From: an uncultured Planctomycetaceae bacterium
GTDB lineage: Bacteria > Planctomycetota > Planctomycetia > Planctomycetales > Planctomycetaceae
Assembly: GCA_903921605.1 (NCBI GenBank)
Contig: CAIXQV010000872.1
Location: 1 to 6,203, forward strand
Length of the DNA stretch: 6,203 bases
Direction of reading: 5' to 3'
The position numbers and the translations under genes were made by a program. How positions within the stretch are numbered: the stretch's first letter is position 1; each line of letters begins with the position of its first letter. Under the pieces are notes generated by a model. That model saw only the letters and a list, made by a program, of their open reading frames with translations, was not told where the DNA came from and searched no databases. Of this stretch, positions 1-5,354 are shown piece by piece.

Positions 1-1106
1 ATCTCATATCCCAGACCCGGACGATCCGGAACAACAGCGTGACCATTCTTCAGCAGAATAGGTTCCACAAGCATGTCGGTTTCAAACAACTGATGACAGT
101 TCACAGCCGGCCAGATCGCCTGCTTGAGTACTCCTCCGAAGTGCAGCGAATGAGCGGCCGTCAATCCGCTGCCAACTAGTTGCAGCCACAACGGGAACCG
201 AGTCTCCTCACAGAACCGTCCCGTTCGCATCAACTTCGTCGCACCACCTCCGGCAACAAAGCCGTCACAACATCGAGTCTGCGCGCAGGTTTCGGGGTCG
301 GGAGTTCCATAATGAATCGCGACTTTCACATGAGTTGAATTCGTAATTTTGCGATTGCCGTCGACGTCTTCCTGAGGAATCGGGCCTTCATAAATATCAA
401 CCTGCGGATATTTGCCAAGTCGTTCCAGAATCGGAAGGCCCTGTTCCGCAGTTCGCAGAGTATCATTGAAGTCCATGTCGATCTTGAACTCAGGCGGCAC
501 AACCTTGCAGGCTTCGTCAACCTGATGAAACACATCGAACCACGGACGACCTTTGGTCTTGTAGGACATGTATCCCAGTCGCATCGCTTCTTTGCATTCG
601 GAGACCATATCAGCGGCCGACGTATCAATATTCCACCACGACAACGGTGTTGTGTCATGGACCTTTTCACCGAGCAGCGAATGCACCGGAACTTCTGCGG
701 CACGCCCAACGGCATCAAACAACGCCATTTGCAGACCTGCACCCAAGGTATCGTCCCACATGACATCGATCGCACTGCGGCCGATCACACGAGGAATCGC
801 TTCATCCGGAGTTGCTCCCCAGGTGTAGTACAGCAGTGTCTCGCCGGTTCCCGTGACGCCGCATTTGAGCGTCACATCGCAGATCTCCGAATATCGCCAA
901 TGAGGAATCTCGCGATCCATATTGCGGCGCGGAGTTGGGCGAAACTCCAGCTTGACGGTCGTGCGTTTGATGTCCGTGATCTCAAAATACTTCTCAGCCG
1001 CCACCGCCCCCACTGCACGAAGGGTACTGCGGCTAAATCCAGAGAACGCCAATAACCCGGCCACACCAGCCGACTTTTTCAAAAACGCGCGTCGAGCAGA
1101 AACCAT
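1..1106 (-). CDS. Tat-exported enolase-superfamily (mandelate racemase/muconate lactonizing enzyme-like) protein, 3' end cut by window edge
   Basis: The frame is open for 368 codons from ATG 1106 to the left edge. The N-terminus carries a twin-arginine signal (R5-R6-A-F-L-K10), then a short hydrophobic stretch and a possible AxA-type cleavage site near residue 37 (V-A-A/E-K). This predicts export of the folded enzyme. The barrel half shows enolase-superfamily landmarks: a KxK pair (K183, K185), D212-F-N214 and E240 in YEGP as metal-ligand positions, a glycine-rich CDGFVAGGGATK stretch (280-291), and TAAHSLHFGG (316-325), which resembles the late-barrel helix of the family. The final PGLGYE matches the usual near-terminal segment, so probably only some tens of residues are missing. 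Oddly, the fifth-strand position that normally holds an acidic ligand reads VAIHYG, with H265. The usual sixth-strand lysine and seventh-strand histidine bases are also not apparent. Substrate and reaction cannot be assigned. Family membership is well supported; activity is unknown. The start is supported by AGGAG 6 nt upstream. Confidence 0.87.
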   Translation of the reverse strand, partial: MVSARRAFLKKSAGVAGLLAFSGFSRSTLRAVGAVAAEKYFEITDIKRTTVKLEFRPTPRRNMDREIPHWRYSEICDVTLKCGVTGTGETLLYYTWGATPDEAIPRVIGRSAIDVMWDDTLGAGLQMALFDAVGRAAEVPVHSLLGEKVHDTTPLSWWNIDTSAADMVSECKEAMRLGYMSYKTKGRPWFDVFHQVDEACKVVPPEFKIDMDFNDTLRTAEQGLPILERLGKYPQVDIYEGPIPQEDVDGNRKITNSTHVKVAIHYGTPDPETCAQTRCCDGFVAGGGATKLMRTGRFCEETRFPLWLQLVGSGLTAAHSLHFGGVLKQAIWPAVNCHQLFETDMLVEPILLKNGHAVVPDRPGLGYE

Positions 1107-1112
1107 GATATG

Positions 1113-1117
1113 CTCCT
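1113..1117 (-). promoter_or_regulatory. Ribosome binding site of the enolase-family gene
   Basis: On the minus strand an AGGAG core lies 6 nt before the ATG at 1106. It supports that start, which also places the twin-arginine motif correctly at residues 5-6. Confidence 0.7.
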
Positions 1118-1347
1118 GAGGGCAGAATGGAGAGCAAAAAAAGCGGGGAGTATTGAGGTGGGAAGAATCGCCGCCGGGGATCAATCACGTCGACGAATCT
1201 GTGAGACCAAGTATGACTTCCTCAGCCCGGAAAGAAAACCGACAACATATGGCACATGTCCGTCCCGCCTGCCGGAACAGGTCTTTCGCATCTCACTGCA
1301 ACCCCTCAGCCTTTCTCAAAGTGTTCCTCACACCGGGTCAATGGAAC

Positions 1348-1389
1348 AATCTTAATCTTCATCTTACTCTTAATCATAATCTCCATCGT
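1348..1389. repeat. Degenerate tandem hexamer tract (AATCTT-like), seven units
   Basis: Seven consecutive six-base units read AATCTT, AATCTT, CATCTT, ACTCTT, AATCAT, AATCTC, CATCGT. The first two are identical and later units drift by one to three bases. If translated in the DUF2306 frame the tract gives an Ile/Leu-rich run, so it could instead be part of an extra N-terminal membrane segment. I favour a low-complexity intergenic tract because of its atypical codon use. Confidence 0.45.
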
Positions 1390-1444
1390 CCCCATCTGTT
1401 CTCAACTCGCAACCGTCTGCCTTCATCCCTTAAACAGCAGCCTC

Positions 1445-2086
1445 ATGGATGTTCTTCAAAAATCACTGAAGCTGCTGACAACGCTGCTGATCATCAAGAT
1501 CATCGCAGCCGTATTACTCAGCTACCGCGACTACATGCCACCGAATTTTGATCAAGGCTTTCTGATCGATCGAGATCCCTATTTCTTTGGAAGCTATCGG
1601 TGGGCGTTTTACGTTCACGTGACGTCTGGACCACTGTCGCTCATTCTGGGACTGATACTGCTCAACAAGAGTGCTCGTCTGCGTTTTCCGAAATGGCATA
1701 GCTTTCTGGGACGCATTCAGACGGCCAATGTTCTGCTTTTGGTCGCACCCAGTGGGCTCTGGATGTCACGCTACGCGGAGTCTGGACTTGTGGCCGGTCT
1801 TGGCTTCGGCACGCTATCGATCGTGACCGCGTTGAGTATTGCATTCGGCTGGAGAGACGCTGTGCGGAGACGTTTTCAAGCTCATCAAATCTGGATGGAA
1901 CGCTGTTTTGCTCTGCTCTGTTCGGCCGTCGTCCTCCGGTTCATTGGCGGAGCAGCGACTCTCGCCAACGTCGACTGGCCATGGATCTATCCGCTTTCGG
2001 CATGGATCAGTTGGCTGCTGCCGTTGGCGGGGTATGAACTCTATCGTGTCGTTCAACGCAACGGCGTTAGTACTCTGTCGAGTTGA
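1445..2086 (+). CDS. DUF2306-type multi-pass membrane protein
   Basis: This 213-residue integral membrane protein has about six hydrophobic segments, near residues 8-26, 52-73, 90-108, 115-136, 150-172 and 180-203. The pattern fits DUF2306: H58-V-T-S-G-P at the start of the second segment, W84-H85-x-F-L-G-R before the third, a glycine-rich GLVAGLGFG (114-122), and H147-x-x-W-M followed by AVVLR (161-165). The three spaced histidines are a family feature and could bind a cofactor, but that is inference and the function is unknown. I chose ATG 1445 because the protein then begins directly with the first membrane helix. An in-frame ATG at 1256 would add 63 residues of atypical codon use. Neither start has a clear Shine-Dalgarno sequence. 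It is the only plus-strand gene here, and its stop codon lies 20 bp inside the 3' end of the convergent DUF1559 gene. Confidence 0.77.
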   Translation: MDVLQKSLKLLTTLLIIKIIAAVLLSYRDYMPPNFDQGFLIDRDPYFFGSYRWAFYVHVTSGPLSLILGLILLNKSARLRFPKWHSFLGRIQTANVLLLVAPSGLWMSRYAESGLVAGLGFGTLSIVTALSIAFGWRDAVRRRFQAHQIWMERCFALLCSAVVLRFIGGAATLANVDWPWIYPLSAWISWLLPLAGYELYRVVQRNGVSTLSS

Positions 2087-2834
2087 TCTCGTCGCGACCA
2101 GAGGCGGAGATCAGCGCACGCCGAATGTGGGAGTCTAAATCGACGGAAAGCGTTCGGACGGTTCCATCGACGAATCCGGCGTTCAGAACGCCGATGTGTG
2201 CTGATTTATCGCCCGAGCCGAAGTTGAGCAGGATGGTTTCATCGGCATCTTGCGGTGCCATCCAGTGGACTGCATGGCTGGAAGCAACCTCGACGACCAA
2301 AAGCGTCTGGCGATGAGGATACCTTGTTACTGATACGGGTCGCGGACGATCTCCGGTGAAACATCCGCCATTCGCGGCGTTTCCAAGATACGTCGTCAGG
2401 CCTCCAGAAAGCCTGGCAGACGGACAACGGAATACATCGACTTCCGTGCCGTATGCTTTGGCGTTTGCGGGATCGTTCCAGGGCTTCGACAAATCAATCG
2501 ATTCATAGAGAGTCTGTTTGTCAAGACAGGGCAGAATCAAAGTTCGCCAACTATGCAGTCGATTGCCATCGGCATCCACAGTATAAGCTGGCGGAAAAGC
2601 GTTGTGTCTTTCGGCATAGCTTATCACCGCGAGGGTAATATTCTTGAGGTTGTTCATGCACGGGGTTCGGCCACGCGAACGAGGCGCCCATCGAATCGAA
2701 GGAAGAACCAGTGCGATAACCAACGCGACAATTCCCGTCACCGCCAGAACATTCAGCAGCGAGAGCGATTTGCCAGCTCTCGCGATCTTGAGGGCCTGTG
2801 GATTCTCCGGAGATTCGTAGGGGTTCTGAGTCAT
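2067..2834 (-). CDS. DUF1559 (pilin-like) membrane-anchored protein, downstream and more divergent paralog
   Basis: This 255-residue protein has a planctomycete-style header, MTQNPYESP, then one membrane segment (about 24-45) followed by a DUF1559 domain. Visible landmarks are C59-M-NNLK, PPAYTVD (81-87), RLHSWRTLILP (92-102), FRCPS (135-139), AVHWM (188-192) and FVDGTVRTLS (221-230), a degenerate form of the C-terminal F-DG-V signature. It aligns without gaps to the neighbouring paralog at about 48% identity. The membrane segment sits where typical DUF1559 proteins carry a prepilin GFTLVE signature, but here it reads KSLSLLN, lacking both the glycine and the glutamate. The usual DGTSN signature is replaced by YPHRQ (172-176). 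It is probably a signal-anchored protein with its domain outside the cytoplasmic membrane; the function is unknown. The start is ATG 2834, with a weak GGA-rich sequence upstream; a GTG at 2837 would add one residue. The gene follows its paralog after 171 bp and overlaps the convergent DUF2306 gene by 20 bp. Confidence 0.88.
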   Translation of the reverse strand: MTQNPYESPENPQALKIARAGKSLSLLNVLAVTGIVALVIALVLPSIRWAPRSRGRTPCMNNLKNITLAVISYAERHNAFPPAYTVDADGNRLHSWRTLILPCLDKQTLYESIDLSKPWNDPANAKAYGTEVDVFRCPSARLSGGLTTYLGNAANGGCFTGDRPRPVSVTRYPHRQTLLVVEVASSHAVHWMAPQDADETILLNFGSGDKSAHIGVLNAGFVDGTVRTLSVDLDSHIRRALISASGRDEINSTEY

Positions 2835-3005
2835 CACACTTTTTCCACGTCACGACGATTCCAACGCACTTGACCGACAGCTCAGCGGCCGACGAACCAG
2901 CGGACTCTCGTTCCCCACCGGGATAAACCCAGCGGCGTAACCTGTTCGACGGTTAGTAGTCGATCAACCTCAAGCCAGTGTGCCGAAGCCTCAAACGCAA
3001 AGTGA

Positions 3006-3767
3006 TCAGAACTCTCCGACAACTTCTTTGCCATTTATTGAAATCACGGCTCGACGTGTCTCCGGAGCCATGGTCGCTGAAAGAAAGCGAGCACTTCCAT
3101 CCGCAAAAGCCGCCTGAACTCCTCCAATATGGGCAAGCTTTTTGGCAGGGCTGATGTTCAGGACCATCTGCTCATCTGCGTCGTGCGGCGACATCCAGTG
3201 AACGGCCTGCTTCACCGGAACTTCGATCACCATGATCGTGTTGGATGTACCGTCGGTGATTTCTGAGATCGCTCTGGGCTTCGTCGGATGAAAACAGGCG
3301 TTCTCTCCGACAACAGCCAGATAGGTAGTAAAGTCTTGCCGCAGCTCAGAGCTTGGGCAACGAAAAGACTGCGGTGTCGTTTTGAACGCCTCGGCATTCA
3401 CTGGGTGATCCCATGATTTCGACAGATCAATCTTTTTATACAACTCGTCTTGTTCCATCCAGGGCAGGATCAAAGTCCGCCAGCTATGCAGCCGCTGTCC
3501 GTTTTCATCGACGGTATAGGCTGGCGGAAACGCTGCGTAGACATCGTGGTAGTTGTGCAGAGCGAGAGCAATCATCTTAAGATTGTTCTTGCATTGCGTG
3601 CGGCGACCCGAGGTCGGTGCACTGCGGGTACTTGGATAGAGCAGTGCCACCAGCACTGCGACGATCCCGATTAACACCACAATATCAAGCAGCGAGAGCC
3701 GCTTCCGTTTCTTTGCGATCCCTGGCGCCCGAGTACTCTGCGGAGATTCATAAGGATTCTCCGACAT
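3006..3767 (-). CDS. DUF1559 (pilin-like) membrane-anchored protein, upstream and more canonical paralog
   Basis: This 253-residue protein begins MSENPYESPQ, followed by a basic cluster KKRKR (19-23), a membrane segment (24-44) and a DUF1559 domain. Conserved features include C59-K-NNLK, LALHNYHD (68-75), FPPAYTVDENG, LHSWRTLILPW, FRCPSS (135-140), the family signature DGTSNT (172-177), AVHWMSPHDADE (188-199) and the C-terminal FADGSARFLS (221-230). DUF1559 proteins are expanded in planctomycetes and often have pilin-like N-termini. Here the equivalent of GFTLVE is RLSLLD: there is no glycine before the cleavage point, and Asp replaces Glu. Prepilin peptidase processing is therefore doubtful, and the basic cluster suggests an N-in signal anchor. 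ATG 3767 is chosen over an upstream in-frame TTG (3803) because it has a perfect AGGAGG 7 nt away and restores the NPYESP header near the N-terminus. It lies 51 bp after the DUF1501 gene, which suggests co-transcription. The molecular role is unknown. Confidence 0.92.
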   Translation of the reverse strand: MSENPYESPQSTRAPGIAKKRKRLSLLDIVVLIGIVAVLVALLYPSTRSAPTSGRRTQCKNNLKMIALALHNYHDVYAAFPPAYTVDENGQRLHSWRTLILPWMEQDELYKKIDLSKSWDHPVNAEAFKTTPQSFRCPSSELRQDFTTYLAVVGENACFHPTKPRAISEITDGTSNTIMVIEVPVKQAVHWMSPHDADEQMVLNISPAKKLAHIGGVQAAFADGSARFLSATMAPETRRAVISINGKEVVGEF

Positions 3768-3774
3768 CGAACAG

Positions 3775-3780
3775 CCTCCT
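3775..3780 (-). promoter_or_regulatory. Strong Shine-Dalgarno sequence deciding the start of the upstream DUF1559 paralog
   Basis: AGGAGG on the minus strand lies 7 nt before ATG 3767. It is the strongest ribosome binding site in the window. It rules against the longer form beginning at TTG 3803, in which this sequence would be coding. Confidence 0.85.
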
Positions 3781-3818
3781 CTTTCGAAGACACCACTCCG
3801 CAAATCATTACCGGAGAA

Positions 3819-5231
3819 TCACGCAAGGACTTCGTTCACAACTCGGCCTGCGACATCCGTTAGTCGATAATCGCGACCGGAATGACGGAACGTCAGACGT
3901 TCGTGATCCAAACCCATCAAATGCAGAATCGTCGCGTGGAAGTCGTGCACGTGGACGACATCCTTAGCAACATCGATCCCATACTCGTCAGATTCGCCCC
4001 AGGTCATTCCGGGCTTCACTCCAGCTCCAGCCAGCCATGACGAAAATACCCAGTGATGATGTTCGCGGCCTGCAGCTCCGGCGGCCGAATTGAAGGGCGT
4101 GCGACCGAACTCCGTGGTCCAGACAACCAGAGTATCCTCCAGCATTCCTCGCTGCTTCAGATCCTTCAGCAACCCGGCAATCGGCTGATCAATATTCTTC
4201 GCCAGCGGAGCATGAGTCATCATGTCTCCGTGAGCATCCCAATTGCCGGACGAACCAACATCAATCAATTCGACAAACCGAACACCTCGTTCCGCCAATC
4301 GGCGAGCCACCAGGCACTGCCACGCGAAACCGTTTGTACTGCCACGCGGCAACCCGTACATCTCGAGCGTTGCATCGTCTTCTTTCGACAGGTCAAACAC
4401 CTCCGGCATCTCGGCCTGCATGCCAAACGCGGTTTCAAACGACTTCATACGAGCCGTCAGCAGAGGATCATTCGGACGAGCCGCCAGATGTTTTTGATTC
4501 ATCCGAGCCATCGCGGCCAGTTCCATCTCCTGCAGTCGGCTGCTGGGTGCACGTCGCTGAATATTGGCGACCGGTTCTGCTCCCGGCAAAACCAGAGTCC
4601 CCTGATGCGCGCCGGGAAGAAAATCGCTGCCCCAGACCTGACCGCCGGCGTACGGTGAATGCGGTGCAATGACGACGAACGATGGCAGGTTGCGATTGAC
4701 CGTGCCCAGCCCATAGCTAAGCCATGATCCTATGCTGGGACGAGCAAACGTAAACGATCCGGTATGAATCCCCAGCGTCGCTTCGTAGTGATTGGTGTGG
4801 TCCGATTTCATCGATCGAATCACACACAGATCGTCGACACATTCGGCCATATGAGGAAACAAGTCGCTGACTTCGATGCCGCTCTGTCCGCGTGGTTTGA
4901 ATTCCCACTGAGGCCGCTTGAGGAACATGTTGAAGTCCCCTTTGCGTCCCTGAAACTCATTGACTGGAATCGTCTTCCCGGCATCCGCGAACAGCTTCGG
5001 CTTCGGATCCCACGAGTCGATGTGTGAAACTCCGCCGCTCATGTAGAGGAAGATGACTCGCTTGGCCTTCGCAGGAAAATGAGACGGCTTCGGAGCGAGC
5101 GGGTCGCTTGCATTACCCGTCGCTTCATCCGCCAGCAATTGCGAAACAAGCCCCGGAAACAACATCGACCCGCCAACCATGGAACGCAGAACACCACGGC
5201 GAGATTGTTCGGGATTCGCGGGAGTTGTCAT
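3819..5231 (-). CDS. DUF1501 family Tat-exported protein
   Basis: This 470-residue protein has the length and motifs of the planctomycete DUF1501 family, distantly related to the sulfatase/alkaline phosphatase fold. Residues 10-16 (SRRGVLR) form a twin-arginine motif followed by a hydrophobic region to about 33, predicting folded export. Landmarks in order are FLYMSGGVSHIDSWDPKP (61-78), SDHTNHYEA with IHTGS (143-159), RPSIGSWLSYGLG (164-176), NWDAHGDM (330-337), WTTEFGRTPF (371-380), GREHHHW (388-394) and HDFHATILHLMGLDHERLTF (429-448), then the usual RDYRLTDVAGRVV ending. The Asp/His-rich motifs could bind metal, but the sulfatase CxPxR formylglycine motif is absent, so activity is unassigned. 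In planctomycetes these genes often pair with a DUF1549/DUF1553 cytochrome-like gene; none is adjacent here. GGAG lies 9 nt before ATG 5231. The gene follows leuS after a 123-bp spacer and precedes the DUF1559 pair. Confidence 0.94.
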   Translation of the reverse strand: MTTPANPEQSRRGVLRSMVGGSMLFPGLVSQLLADEATGNASDPLAPKPSHFPAKAKRVIFLYMSGGVSHIDSWDPKPKLFADAGKTIPVNEFQGRKGDFNMFLKRPQWEFKPRGQSGIEVSDLFPHMAECVDDLCVIRSMKSDHTNHYEATLGIHTGSFTFARPSIGSWLSYGLGTVNRNLPSFVVIAPHSPYAGGQVWGSDFLPGAHQGTLVLPGAEPVANIQRRAPSSRLQEMELAAMARMNQKHLAARPNDPLLTARMKSFETAFGMQAEMPEVFDLSKEDDATLEMYGLPRGSTNGFAWQCLVARRLAERGVRFVELIDVGSSGNWDAHGDMMTHAPLAKNIDQPIAGLLKDLKQRGMLEDTLVVWTTEFGRTPFNSAAGAAGREHHHWVFSSWLAGAGVKPGMTWGESDEYGIDVAKDVVHVHDFHATILHLMGLDHERLTFRHSGRDYRLTDVAGRVVNEVLA

Positions 5232-5249
5232 GGGATAGGGCTCCGGGAA

Positions 5250-5275
5250 AGTGTTCAGTTTCGAGTGTTAGTTTT
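5250..5275. repeat. Imperfect short direct repeat in the leuS-DUF1501 spacer
   Basis: Two 12-base near copies, AGTGTTCAGTTT (5250-5261) and AGTGTTAGTTTT (5264-5275), are followed at once by another CAGTG. They lie between the DUF1501 start and the nearby hairpin. They could be a degenerate intergenic repeat or chance low complexity; no function is implied. Confidence 0.35.
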
Positions 5276-5291
5276 CAGTGAATCGCACACG

Positions 5292-5324
5292 CGCCACCGG
5301 GGCAGGCCCGGTGGCGGATTTTTT
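5292..5324 (+). terminator. GC-rich hairpin with plus-strand T-run (intrinsic terminator-like)
   Basis: A perfect 10-bp stem pairs 5292-5301 with 5307-5316 around a 5-base loop (GCAGG). On the plus strand it is followed after GA by six T residues (5319-5324). That is the form of a rho-independent terminator for rightward transcription. Both flanking genes run leftward, however, and no plus-strand gene precedes it. Read in the leuS direction, the hairpin is preceded by the A-run and is not followed by a T-run, so it would be a poor intrinsic terminator for leuS. It may still pause or protect the leuS transcript, or stop antisense transcription into leuS. Confidence 0.7.
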
Positions 5325-5354
5325 GAGGTCATCACTCTCCGAAAACCTCGTCCC

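Larger units (their letters stand above)
1107..1444. other. Divergent intergenic region between the enolase-family gene and the DUF2306 gene
   Basis: About 340 bp separate two divergent genes, so promoters for both should lie here. I could not find a well-spaced -35/-10 pair on either strand, nor an RNA gene or terminator. The part nearest the minus-strand gene holds its ribosome binding site. Plus-strand frames are open through part of the region, including an in-frame 63-codon extension of the DUF2306 gene from an ATG at 1256. That extension contains four TTA codons and an ATA, which are scarce in the main body of the gene, and its ATG has no Shine-Dalgarno sequence. I therefore treat it as probably non-coding. 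The plus strand from about 1348 to 1440 is rich in pyrimidines. Confidence 0.5.

Noticed and set aside
326..775. Minus-strand 149-codon frame inside the enolase-family gene
   Set aside because: It is a shifted reading of the same strand. The true frame runs open to the window edge and encodes the family motifs.
525..1055. Long plus-strand frame opposite the enolase-family gene
   Set aside because: The minus frame carries a Tat signal, an RBS and family motifs over its whole length. The plus-strand product shows no recognisable domain and is an antisense shadow.
1153..1551. Plus-strand 132-codon frame overlapping the DUF2306 start
   Set aside because: Its product is low-complexity (His/Asn/Arg-rich), it overlaps the membrane protein in another frame, and it has no ribosome binding site.
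3768..3803. Longer start (TTG 3803) for the upstream DUF1559 gene
   Set aside because: The extra 12 residues would cover the AGGAGG ribosome binding site and would displace the NPYESP header that sits at residue 4 in the paralog.
4053..4658. Plus-strand 201-codon frame opposite the DUF1501 gene
   Set aside because: It lies entirely antisense to a well-supported DUF1501 coding sequence, with no domain or plausible ribosome binding site.
3819..5231. Calling the DUF1501 protein an active sulfatase
   Set aside because: The formylglycine CxPxR motif is absent; the corresponding region reads ARPSIGSW. Only the wider fold relationship is supportable.
5292..5324. Treating the hairpin as the ordinary leuS intrinsic terminator
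   Set aside because: In the leuS direction the stem is followed by a mixed sequence rather than a T-run; the T-run is on the opposite strand.
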